Source: Streptomyces sp. R44 (GTDB lineage: Bacteria; Actinomycetota; Actinomycetes; Streptomycetales; Streptomycetaceae). From it: a stretch of 64,000 bases of DNA. Shown in pieces: positions 47,637 to 56,336 of the stretch. The stretch covers positions 5,580,001-5,644,000 of the forward strand of contig NZ_CP163444.1 in assembly GCF_041053105.1 (NCBI RefSeq), in the 5' to 3' direction. Under the pieces are notes generated by a model, which saw only the letters and a program-made list of their open reading frames with translations, ran no database searches and was not told the DNA's origin. A program made the translations under genes and the position numbers. Each line of letters begins with the position of its first letter. Positions within the stretch are counted from its first letter, which is position 1.

Positions 47637-50600
47637 GTGAGCTCCTCCTCCACCACCCGGCGTACGCCGCCGCACCAGGGACAGCCGTACCCGGGTCAGG
47701 GACGGCAGCGGACCCCGGGCGCGTACCGACTGGTGCGCACCACGCCGGCCCCGCTGGATCCCCCTCAGCTGGACGCAGTCCAGCGGGAAGTGGTTGACCA
47801 CACCGGCGGACCTCTCCTCGTCCTCGCCGGACCCGGCACCGGCAAGACGACCACCCTGGTCGAGGCCGTCGCCGCCCGCATGGAGAAGGGCGCCGACCCC
47901 GAGCGCCTCCTCGTCCTCACCTTCAGTCGCAAGGCCGCCGTCGAACTCCGCGACCGCATGGCCGGCCGGCTCGGCGGCCGCCGCCCGCCGCAGGCCACCA
48001 CCTTCCACTCGTACTGCTACGCCCTGATCCGCGCCCACCAGGACGCCGAGCTCTTCGCCGAACCGCTCCGGCTGCTCTCCGGACCCGAGCAGGACCTCGC
48101 CGTCCGCGAACTGCTCGCCGGCCAGATCGACCTGGAGAAGACGGGCCTCGGAAGCGTCCGCTGGCCCGACGAACTCCGCGCCTGCCTCACCACCCGGGGC
48201 TTCGCCGACGAGGTACGGGCCGTCCTCGCGCGCTCCCGCGAGCTGGGCCTCGGACCGGACGCCCTGGGCCGCTTCGCCGACCGGGTCGGCCGCCCGGACT
48301 GGAAGGCGGCGGCCGGCTTCCTCGCCGAGTACCTCGACGTCCTCGACCTCCAGGGCGTCCTCGACTACGCGGAGCTCGTCCACCGGGCCGTACCCCTCGC
48401 CCGGGACGCCCGCATGCCCGCGTACGACGCCATCTACGTCGACGAGTACCAGGACACGGACCCGGCCCAGGTCCGGCTCCTGCACGCGCTCGCGGGCGGC
48501 GGCCGCAGCACGGTCGTCGCCTTCGGCGACCCGGACCAGTCCATCTACGCCTTCCGCGGCGCCGACGTGAACGGCATCCTCGACTTCCCGTCCGCCTTCG
48601 GCGGCGCGGCCGTCAAGGTCCTGCGCACCTCCCGCCGCTCCGGCGCGGAGCTCCTCGGGGCGACCCGGCTGCTCGCCCAGCGGATGCCGATGCCCCGGCT
48701 CCCCGCCGACAAGGTCCGCGCCCACCGCGAGCTCGCCCCGACACGGGGCGGCGGCCGGGCGGAGGCGTACACGTACCCCACGGCCTCGGCGGAGGCCGAG
48801 AACATCGCCGACCTGCTGCGGCGCGCGCACCTGGAGGACGGCGTGCCCTGGCAGGACATGGCCGTCCTCACCCGCGCCGCCGCCTCCCTCCCGTCCCTCC
48901 GCCGTGCCCTCACCTCGGCGGGGGTCCCGGTGGAAACGGACAGCGCGGACACGCCCCTGCGCCACGAACCGGCGGTGACACCCCTGCTGCTGGCGCTGAG
49001 GGCGGTGGCCCAGGTCGTGGGCACGGGCTCCGCCGGGGCGGAACGGGTGGGCACCACCCACGACGGCGCCGCACCCGACCCGCACGCCGAGCCCGCACCA
49101 GAGGCGGACGACACCCCCGACTGGCTCCCGGTGGACACCGCGCTGGAACTGCTCGCCTCACCCCTCGCAGGGGTGGACCCCGCCGACCTCCGCCGCCTCG
49201 GCCGCGCCCTGCGGGACGAGGAGCGCGCCGCGGGCAACAAGGTCCCGCCCCCCTCCGACGTCCTCCTCGCAAGGGCCCTCGCCGAGCCGGAGCGGCTGGT
49301 GGCGCACGACCCGGCCTACGCGCGCGGCGCCCAGCGTCTCGGCCGGCTGCTGAAGGAGACCCGCACCCTCCTGAAGGACGGCGGCACCGCCGAAGAGGCC
49401 CTCTGGGTGCTCTGGAACGGCACCCCCTGGCCCGGCCGCCTGGAGCGCGCCGCCCTCCGCGGCGGCCCCGCCGGGCGCAATGCCGACCGCGACCTCGACG
49501 CCGTCTGCGCGCTCTTCGAGACCGCGGCCCGCGCCGAGGAGCGCGTCGGCGGCCGAGGCGTCCTCAACTTCCTCGAAGAGCTCGACGCCCAGGACATCGC
49601 CGCCGACACCCTCACCCGCCGGCACACCCGCCCGGACGCCGTCCGCCTGATGACCGCCCACCGCTCCAAGGGCCTGGAGTGGAGCTTCGTCGTCGTCGCC
49701 GGCATGCAGGAGGGCCTCTGGCCGGACCTCCGCCGCCGCGGCTCGCTCCTCGAAGCCGACCGCATCGGACGCGACGGCCTCGCCGAACCCCTCACCCCCG
49801 GCGCCCTCCTCGCCGAGGAACGCCGGCTGTTCTACGTCGCCGCCACCCGCGCCCGCGACCGGCTCGTCGTCACCGCCGTGAAGGCCGCCGCCGAGGACGG
49901 GGACCAGCCGTCCCGGTTCCTCACCGAGCTCGGCGCCGAGCCGAAGGACGTCCCCGGCCGCCCCCGCCGCCCGCTCGCCGTCTCCGCGCTCGTCGCCGAG
50001 CTGCGCGCCACCACCGTCGACCCGGAGGCCTCGCCGGAGCTCCGGGAGGCCGCCGCCGACCGGCTCGCCCGGCTGGCCGCGCTCACCGACGAGGACGGCC
50101 AGCCGCTGGTCCCGGCCGCGCACCCGGACCGGTGGTGGGGACTGTTCGAGCCGACCCACAGCGCGGCGCCGCTCCGTGAGCGCGACCGGCCGGTGGCGCT
50201 GTCGCCGAGCTCCCTGGAGAACCTCGTCGGCACCTGCTCCCTCCAGTGGTTCCTGGGCCGCGAGGTCAAGGCGGCGGCCCCCGCCACCGCCGCCCAGGGC
50301 TTCGGGAACGTCGTCCACGTCCTCGCCGACGAGGTCGCCTCCGGCCGCACCCCGGCCGACCTGGACGTCCTCATGGCCCGGCTCGACTCCGTCTGGGACG
50401 CCCTCGCCTTCGACGCCCCCTGGAAGTCGGCACAGGAGAAGCAGCACGCGCGCCTGGCCCTCGAACGCTTCCTGAGCTGGCACGTCATGGACCGCGGCGG
50501 CCGTACGCCCGCCGCCTCCGAGCACGGCTTCGACGTGACCCTGGAGGCGGGGGAGTACGAGGTCCGCATCCGGGGCTCCATGGACCGCGTCGAGACCGAC

Positions 50601-50993
50601 GAGCACGGGCGCGCGTACGTCGTCGACTTCAAGACCGGCAAGTCCGCCCCCACCAAGGACGAGGTCGCCCACCACCCGCAGCTCGCCGTCTACCAGCTCG
50701 CCGTGCGCGAGGGCGCCCTCGACGAGGTCTTCGGCGGCGACCGCCCGGAGCCGGGCGGCGCCGAGCTCGTACAGCTGCGGCAGGCCGCTCCGAAGAAGGA
50801 GGGCGGCGACGCCCTGCCCAAGGTCCAGGCGCAGGAGCCGCTGACCGGGGAGTGGGTCGGCGAGCTGCTCGCCGACGCGGCGGGCCGGGTCCTCGACGAG
50901 CGGTTCACCCCGAGCACCGGCCAGCACTGCACGACCTGCGCCTTCCGGGCCTCGTGCAGCGCCCAGCCGGAGGGCCGCCAGGTCGTCGACTGA
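47637..50993 (+). CDS. adnA: AdnA-like UvrD-family helicase with RecB-type nuclease and Fe-S cysteines
   Basis: A 1118-residue DNA-end-processing helicase-nuclease. Helicase motifs: Walker A AGPGTGKTT (about 66-74), FSRKAAVELRDR, Walker B YVDEYQDTDPAQ, FGDPDQSIYAFRGA, TAHRSKGLEW, LFYVAATRARD. The C-terminal PD-(D/E)xK nuclease has Asp997-x-Lys999 (VVDFKTGKS). Cysteines at 866 (VGTCSLQW) and 1098, 1101 and 1107 (CTTCAFRASC) match an AddB-type 4Fe-4S arrangement. With the AdnB-like protein at 52880 it should form the AdnAB complex of double-strand break resection. The GTG start at 47637 has only a weak ribosome site. Confidence 0.9.
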   Translation: MSSSSTTRRTPPHQGQPYPGQGRQRTPGAYRLVRTTPAPLDPPQLDAVQREVVDHTGGPLLVLAGPGTGKTTTLVEAVAARMEKGADPERLLVLTFSRKAAVELRDRMAGRLGGRRPPQATTFHSYCYALIRAHQDAELFAEPLRLLSGPEQDLAVRELLAGQIDLEKTGLGSVRWPDELRACLTTRGFADEVRAVLARSRELGLGPDALGRFADRVGRPDWKAAAGFLAEYLDVLDLQGVLDYAELVHRAVPLARDARMPAYDAIYVDEYQDTDPAQVRLLHALAGGGRSTVVAFGDPDQSIYAFRGADVNGILDFPSAFGGAAVKVLRTSRRSGAELLGATRLLAQRMPMPRLPADKVRAHRELAPTRGGGRAEAYTYPTASAEAENIADLLRRAHLEDGVPWQDMAVLTRAAASLPSLRRALTSAGVPVETDSADTPLRHEPAVTPLLLALRAVAQVVGTGSAGAERVGTTHDGAAPDPHAEPAPEADDTPDWLPVDTALELLASPLAGVDPADLRRLGRALRDEERAAGNKVPPPSDVLLARALAEPERLVAHDPAYARGAQRLGRLLKETRTLLKDGGTAEEALWVLWNGTPWPGRLERAALRGGPAGRNADRDLDAVCALFETAARAEERVGGRGVLNFLEELDAQDIAADTLTRRHTRPDAVRLMTAHRSKGLEWSFVVVAGMQEGLWPDLRRRGSLLEADRIGRDGLAEPLTPGALLAEERRLFYVAATRARDRLVVTAVKAAAEDGDQPSRFLTELGAEPKDVPGRPRRPLAVSALVAELRATTVDPEASPELREAAADRLARLAALTDEDGQPLVPAAHPDRWWGLFEPTHSAAPLRERDRPVALSPSSLENLVGTCSLQWFLGREVKAAAPATAAQGFGNVVHVLADEVASGRTPADLDVLMARLDSVWDALAFDAPWKSAQEKQHARLALERFLSWHVMDRGGRTPAASEHGFDVTLEAGEYEVRIRGSMDRVETDEHGRAYVVDFKTGKSAPTKDEVAHHPQLAVYQLAVREGALDEVFGGDRPEPGGAELVQLRQAAPKKEGGDALPKVQAQEPLTGEWVGELLADAAGRVLDERFTPSTGQHCTTCAFRASCSAQPEGRQVVD

Positions 50994-51123
50994 CCCGGGG
51001 GCGTGTGCGGAGCGTCACGTTCCCCCCGTACATCCTTCGACCGGTCTCACGGGTCACTCTTTGCGCGCCCACCTGAAGGCGTGGTGAAGAGAAGCTGTGA
51101 AAGACGCTGTGAGGAGTACGCGC

Positions 51124-51891
51124 ATGAGGGCCAACCGGAAGCTCTGGGCTGCGGCGACGGTCTGTGTGGCCGTGATCGCGGGTGCCACGGGCTGTTCCAA
51201 GGGCGACGACAAGGCCGCCGACCCCTTCGCGGGACTCACGGCCGACGCCATCGCCGACAAGGGCGTCGAGACGACGAAGGCCGCCACCGCCTTCCACATG
51301 AACGGCACCGGCAAGACCGACGGCGAGGAGATGACCATCGACTTCGCCGTCGACGACAAGGGCAACTGCAAGGGCTCGATGAAGGCCCCCTCGGGCGGCA
51401 CCGCCGAGATCATCGGCACCGGCGGCACCAGCTACATGAAGGGCGACGACGCCTTCTGGAAGTCCACCGGCGGCGAGGAGGGCGCCTCCTCGGAGGAGTC
51501 CGACTCCATGTCGGCGCTGCTCAAGGGCCGCTGGATGAAGATGCCGAAGGAGAGCGGTGCGGGCGAGGGCGGCCCCGGCGCGTTCTGCGACCTGAAGCAG
51601 ATCGTCAAGGGCATGGACGAGGACACGCCGCGCAAGGGCCTGACCCGCGAGGCCGACGCCGACGTCGACGGCAAGCCCGCCGCGGTCCTCACCAAGAAGG
51701 ACAAGGACGAGACCACGACCTTCTACGTGGCCAAGGACTCCGAGAAGCCGTACATCCTCCGCGTCGTGACGACCGGCGGCGACGAGCCGGGCACGGTCAC
51801 CCTGAGCGACTTCGGCCGGCCGGTCAGCGTCACCGCCCCGCCGAAGGGCGAGGTCGTCGACATGGAAGAGCTGATGAAGGGCGCTTCCTGA
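51124..51891 (+). CDS. Putative lipoprotein (paralogue 1)
   Basis: A 255-residue exported lipoprotein. The lipobox is GATGC with Cys24. The mature part starts SKGDDKAADPFAGLTADAI and contains KGVETTKAATAFHMNGTGK, TSYMKGDDAFW, LLKGRWMKMP and a Cys pair (GNCKGS, AFCDLKQ). The layout resembles LppX/LprG-like lipid-binding lipoproteins, as inferred also for the gene at 13701. GAGGAG lies 8 nt before ATG at 51124. It is 130 nt after adnA and followed by a paralogue without lipobox. Confidence 0.85.
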   Translation: MRANRKLWAAATVCVAVIAGATGCSKGDDKAADPFAGLTADAIADKGVETTKAATAFHMNGTGKTDGEEMTIDFAVDDKGNCKGSMKAPSGGTAEIIGTGGTSYMKGDDAFWKSTGGEEGASSEESDSMSALLKGRWMKMPKESGAGEGGPGAFCDLKQIVKGMDEDTPRKGLTREADADVDGKPAAVLTKKDKDETTTFYVAKDSEKPYILRVVTTGGDEPGTVTLSDFGRPVSVTAPPKGEVVDMEELMKGAS

Positions 51892-51982
51892 CGCACCCCG
51901 GGCCGTGAGGCCCAGAAGTCGCGGCCACGCGCGCGCGGGGCGACCCTGGTGGGAGCCTCGGGGACACCGCGAGGAGGTACGC

Positions 51983-52798
51983 ATGGCGTCCCACTCCCAC
52001 CGAAAGCTCCGCGCCGCGGCCGTCGTCTGCGCCACCGTCGTCGTCGCGGGACCCGTGACGGCGACCGTGGCCGCGGCGGCCCCCGCGGCCACGGCGGGCC
52101 CCGGGGTGTCCGTCGCCCCCTCCCCGGATCCGTTCGCGGGCCTCACCGCCGACCAGATCGGCGAGCGGGCGGTGACCGCCACCCAGTCCGCGACGTCCCT
52201 GCGCATGACCGGCAAGCTCGTCAGCGAAGGACAGCCGATCGGCATCGACTTCGCCGTCGACGACAAGGACGAGTGCACCGGCCTCATCAAGATCAAGAAC
52301 GGCACCGCCGAACTGCGCCGGCTCGACAAGGTCACCTACATGAAGGGCGACGAGGCGTTCTGGCGGGCCTCCATGGCCTCCCAGGGCATGCCGGAGCCGG
52401 CGATCAGCGCGACCCTCGAACTGATCAAGGGCCGCTGGCTCAAGATCTCCCCCGGACAGGCGGGCAGCCAGGACCTCGGCGGCGTCTGCGACCTGAAGTC
52501 GCTCCTCGCCGACGTGGGCAAGGACAAGGAACAGCGCAGCGGACTGACCCGCGGACCGGACGGCAAGGTCGACGGGAAGCCCGTCGCGACCCTGGTGAAG
52601 AAGAAGACGGGCGGCGAGACCACCACGGCCTCCGTCTCCCTGACGGGCAAGCCGTACATCCTGAAGATGGTCAAGACGGGCGGCGACGAGCCCGGCGCGA
52701 TCGTGTTCTCCGACTACGACAAGCCGGTCGTGGTGAAGGCCCCGCCGGCCGACGAGACCGTCGACCTCTCCAAGCTGGACGGCGGCGCGCCCGCGTAG
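51983..52798 (+). CDS. Secreted paralogue of the upstream lipoprotein
   Basis: A 271-residue exported protein, clearly related to its upstream neighbour: DPFAGLTADQIGERAV, SLRMTGKLVSEG, IDFAVDDKDECTG, VTYMKGDEAFW, LIKGRWLKI, GVCDLKSLL and ILKMVKTGGDEPG align segment by segment. Its signal peptide ends in an Ala-rich stretch (ATVAAAAPAATAG) and has no lipobox Cys, so it should be released rather than lipid-anchored. GAGGAGG precedes ATG at 51983. The pair is a tandem duplication lying between the two adn genes. Confidence 0.85.
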   Translation: MASHSHRKLRAAAVVCATVVVAGPVTATVAAAAPAATAGPGVSVAPSPDPFAGLTADQIGERAVTATQSATSLRMTGKLVSEGQPIGIDFAVDDKDECTGLIKIKNGTAELRRLDKVTYMKGDEAFWRASMASQGMPEPAISATLELIKGRWLKISPGQAGSQDLGGVCDLKSLLADVGKDKEQRSGLTRGPDGKVDGKPVATLVKKKTGGETTTASVSLTGKPYILKMVKTGGDEPGAIVFSDYDKPVVVKAPPADETVDLSKLDGGAPA

Positions 52799-52879
52799 CA
52801 CCCGTACCCTCCCGCGTGACGTCCCAGGTCAGAGGCGTACGGGGCCGGAATGTCAGTCGGCCCCGTTAGCCTCTTTGAG

Positions 52880-55800
52880 GTGACCGCACACCTCACCGAC
52901 CCCGAGCAGCTCAAGGAGCTCCTCGGCATCCCGTTCACCCCGGAGCAGACGGCCTGCATCACCGCGCCGCTCGCCCCGCAGGTCGTCGTGGCCGGCGCCG
53001 GCTCCGGCAAGACGACGGTGATGGCCGCCCGCGTGGTCTGGCTGGTCGGCACGGGCCAGGTCGCCCCCGAGCAGGTCCTCGGTCTCACCTTCACCAACAA
53101 GGCGGCCGGCGAGCTCGCCGAGCGCGTCCGCACCGCCCTCGTCCGCGCCGGCGTCACCGACCCCGACGTCATCGACCCCGACAACCCCCCCGGCGAGCCC
53201 CGTATCTCCACGTACCACGCCTTCGCCGGGCAGCTCCTCACCGACCACGGCCTCCGCATCGGCCTGGAGCCCACCTCCCGGCTCCTCGCCGACGCCACCC
53301 GCTACCAGCTCGCCGCGCGCGTGCTGCGCGAGGCCCCCGGCCCCTACCCGGCGCTCACCCGGTCCTTCCCCACCCTCATCACCGACCTGCTCGCCCTCGA
53401 CGCCGAGCTCGCCGAGCACCTCGTCCCGCCCGAGCGGCTCCTCGCGTACGACTCCGAGCTCCTCGACACCCTCGCCGACGCCCGGCTCAGCAACGCCGAA
53501 CTGCGCAAGATCCCCGAGGCCTCCGCCGCCCGCCGCGAGCTCCTCGACCTCGTCGTCCGCTACCGAGCCGCCAAGCGCTCCCGCGACCTGCTCGACTTCG
53601 GCGACCAGATCGCCCGCTCCGCCGAGCTCGCCACCACCCGGCCCGAGGTCGGCGCGATCCTCCGCGAGGAGTTCAGGGTCGTCCTGCTCGACGAGTACCA
53701 GGACACCTCCGTCGCCCAGCGGCTGCTGCTCTCCGGACTCTTCGGCCAGGGCCCGGCCGGCCGCGGCACCGGACACGCCGTGACCGCCGTCGGCGACCCC
53801 TGCCAGGCCATCTACGGCTGGCGCGGCGCCTCCGTCGCCAACCTCGACGACTTCCCCGAGCACTTCCCGCACGCCGACGGCAGCCCCGCGAGCCGCTACT
53901 CCCTCTCCGAGAACCGGCGCAGCGGCGGCCGTCTCCTGGACCTCGCCAACGGCCTCGCCGCCCCCCTGCGCGCCATGCACGCGGGCGTGGAGGCGCTGCG
54001 CCCCGCCCCCGGCGCCGAGAACGACGGCACGGTCCGCATCGCCCTCCTCCCCACCCACGCCGAGGAGATCGACTGGCTCGCCGACTCCCTCGCCCACCTC
54101 GTGCGGACCGGCCGCGAGCCCGGCGAGATCGCCGTCCTGTGCCGCACCGCCACCGACTTCCCCGCCATCCACGCGGCCCTCGTCGCCCGTGACGTGCCCG
54201 TCGAGGTCGTCGGCCTCTCCGGCCTCCTCCACCTGCCCGAGATCGCCGACCTCGTCGCCGTCTGCGAGGTCCTCCAGGACCCGGGGGCCAACGCCGCCCT
54301 GGTCCGCCTCCTCACCGGCCCCCGCTGGCGCATCGGCGCCCGCGACCTCGCCCTCCTCGGCCGGCGCGCCCGCCTCCTGGTCCACCGGGGCGGCGAGGAG
54401 GCCGACCCCGAGCAGCGGCTCGCCGCCGCCGTCGAGGGCGTCGACCCGGCCGAGGTCGTCTCCCTCGCCGACGCGCTCGACACCTTCCTCGACTCCGGCG
54501 CCGCCGCCGACGACGGCCTCGCCTTCTCCGCCGAGGCCCGGGTCCGCTTCGCGCGCCTCGCCGCCGAACTGCGCGCCCTGCGCACCTCGCTCGCCGACCC
54601 CCTCATGGACGTGCTCCACCGGGTCCTCGCCGCGACCGGCCTGGAGGTCGAGCTCTCCGCCTCCCCGCACGCGCTCGCGGCCCGCCGCCGCGAGACCCTC
54701 GGCCACTTCCTCGACATCGCCGCCGGCTTCGCCTCCCTCGACGGCGAGGCCAGCCTCCTCGCCTTCCTCGGCTTCCTGCGCACCGCCGTCCAGTTCGAGA
54801 AGGGCCTCGACAACGCGCTGCCGGGCGGCGAGAACACGGTGAAGGTCCTCACCGCCCACAAGTCCAAGGGCCTCGAATGGGACGTGGTCGCCGTGCCCGG
54901 CCTGGTCACCGGCCAGTTCCCGAGCGCCCGCGCCCGCGAGTCGTGGACCTCGCAGCCCCAGGTGCTCCCGCACGCCCTGCGCGGCGACGCGGCCACCCTG
55001 CCGGGCATCGACACCTGGGACGCCAAGTCCCTCACGTCCTTCAAGAACGCGATGCGGGACCACCAGCACACCGAGGAGCTCCGCCTCGGCTACGTCACCT
55101 TCACCCGCCCCCGCTCCCTCCTCCTCGGCTCCGCCCACTGGTGGGGCCCGGCCCAGAAGAAGCCCCGCGGCCCCTCGGACTTCCTCCAGGCGCTGTACGA
55201 CCACTGCGAGGCGGGCCACGGCGAGATCGAGAACTGGGCGGAAGAACCGGAGAAGGACGCGGAGAACCCCTCCCTGACGGAAGAGGGCAGGGACCAGGCC
55301 TGGCCACTGCCGCTGGACGAGGAGTCGTTCAAGCGTCGTAGGGAGGCGGCGGAGGCCGTCGGCCGCCGGTTGTGGGCATACGTTCCGCAGGGCGACGGGG
55401 GTCCCCCCTGCTCCAGCGAAGCCGAGAGCTCGGGGGAGGGTGGGCACAACCCCCCGAGCACGGCGCCCGACCTCCCGGGCCCCGGCCCCGAGGACCTCTG
55501 GCCCGACGAGGACGAACCCGTCTGGGACGAGGAGACCCTCCCGGAGGACCTCCACAAGGACGCGGTCCCGGCCCCCCGGGAAGAGCCCCAGCCCTCGGAG
55601 CCGTACAAGGAACTCACCCCCGAGGACACCAGAACCATCGCGTCCTGGGACCGAGACCTCACCGCCCTCACCACCGAGCTCCGCCGCGCCCGCGCGACCA
55701 CCCGTGACGTCCTCCTCCCCGCGTACCTCTCCGCCTCCCAGGTGCTGCGCCTCGCCGCCGACCCCGACGGCTTCGCCCAGGAGCTGGCCCGGCCCATGCC

Positions 55801-56326
55801 CAAGCCGCCGCAGCCCGCGGCCCGCCGGGGCACCCGCTTCCACGCGTGGGTGGAGTCCCGGTTCGAGGAGCTCCCGCTGCCGTTCCTCGGCCCGGAGGAG
55901 CTGCCCGGCGGCGAGGACTTCGCGGGCGAGCCGGAGATCCTCGACGAGCGGGACCTCGACGAGCTCAAGGAGGCCTTCGCCCGCACCCCGTACGCCCACC
56001 GCACCCCGTACCGCGTCGAGGTCCCCGTGCACCTCTCCCTCGCGGGCCGGGTCGTCCGGGGCAGGATCGACGCCGTCTACCGGGACCCGGACTCCGGCGC
56101 GTACGAGATCGTCGACTGGAAGACCAGCCGGGACCGCTCGGCGGACCCGCTCCAGCTCGCGATCTACCGGCTCGCCTGGGCCGAGCAGCACGGCCTCGCG
56201 CCCGAGGACGTGGCCGCCGCGTTCGTGTACGTCCGAACGGGTGAGGTGGCGCGTCCCACCCGCCTGCCCGGCCGGGCGGAGCTGGAGGCCATCCTGCTGG
56301 GAGGGGCACCCCCGGACGCCGGATAG
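52880..56326 (+). CDS. adnB: AdnB-like UvrD-family helicase-nuclease
   Basis: An 1148-residue helicase-nuclease, the likely lead motor of AdnAB. Motifs: Walker A AGAGSGKTT (about 37-45), FTNKAAGEL, Walker B LLDEYQDTSVAQ, VGDPCQAIYGWRGA, TAHKSKGLEW, and the nuclease Asp1079-x-Lys1081 (VDWKTSR). There is no Fe-S cysteine cluster. GTG at 52880 (VTAHLTDPEQLKELLG) is preferred: TAGCCT at 52867-52872 lies 7 nt upstream, so a leaderless mRNA is likely; ATG at 52850 would add 10 residues upstream of that box. A palindromic repeat is inserted in frame at residues 841-853, in the linker between helicase and nuclease. Confidence 0.9.
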   Translation: MTAHLTDPEQLKELLGIPFTPEQTACITAPLAPQVVVAGAGSGKTTVMAARVVWLVGTGQVAPEQVLGLTFTNKAAGELAERVRTALVRAGVTDPDVIDPDNPPGEPRISTYHAFAGQLLTDHGLRIGLEPTSRLLADATRYQLAARVLREAPGPYPALTRSFPTLITDLLALDAELAEHLVPPERLLAYDSELLDTLADARLSNAELRKIPEASAARRELLDLVVRYRAAKRSRDLLDFGDQIARSAELATTRPEVGAILREEFRVVLLDEYQDTSVAQRLLLSGLFGQGPAGRGTGHAVTAVGDPCQAIYGWRGASVANLDDFPEHFPHADGSPASRYSLSENRRSGGRLLDLANGLAAPLRAMHAGVEALRPAPGAENDGTVRIALLPTHAEEIDWLADSLAHLVRTGREPGEIAVLCRTATDFPAIHAALVARDVPVEVVGLSGLLHLPEIADLVAVCEVLQDPGANAALVRLLTGPRWRIGARDLALLGRRARLLVHRGGEEADPEQRLAAAVEGVDPAEVVSLADALDTFLDSGAAADDGLAFSAEARVRFARLAAELRALRTSLADPLMDVLHRVLAATGLEVELSASPHALAARRRETLGHFLDIAAGFASLDGEASLLAFLGFLRTAVQFEKGLDNALPGGENTVKVLTAHKSKGLEWDVVAVPGLVTGQFPSARARESWTSQPQVLPHALRGDAATLPGIDTWDAKSLTSFKNAMRDHQHTEELRLGYVTFTRPRSLLLGSAHWWGPAQKKPRGPSDFLQALYDHCEAGHGEIENWAEEPEKDAENPSLTEEGRDQAWPLPLDEESFKRRREAAEAVGRRLWAYVPQGDGGPPCSSEAESSGEGGHNPPSTAPDLPGPGPEDLWPDEDEPVWDEETLPEDLHKDAVPAPREEPQPSEPYKELTPEDTRTIASWDRDLTALTTELRRARATTRDVLLPAYLSASQVLRLAADPDGFAQELARPMPKPPQPAARRGTRFHAWVESRFEELPLPFLGPEELPGGEDFAGEPEILDERDLDELKEAFARTPYAHRTPYRVEVPVHLSLAGRVVRGRIDAVYRDPDSGAYEIVDWKTSRDRSADPLQLAIYRLAWAEQHGLAPEDVAAAFVYVRTGEVARPTRLPGRAELEAILLGGAPPDAG
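55402..55437. repeat. Streptomyces-type palindromic repeat inside adnB
   Basis: TCCCCC-CT-GCTC ... GAGC-TC-GGGGGA forms a hairpin around AGCGAAGCC. Very similar short palindromes, usually intergenic, are scattered in Streptomyces genomes (from memory). Here it is in frame and encodes PPCSSEAESSGEG, a stretch unlike the rest of the protein. Confidence 0.65.
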
Positions 56327-56336
56327 GCTCGGAGCC

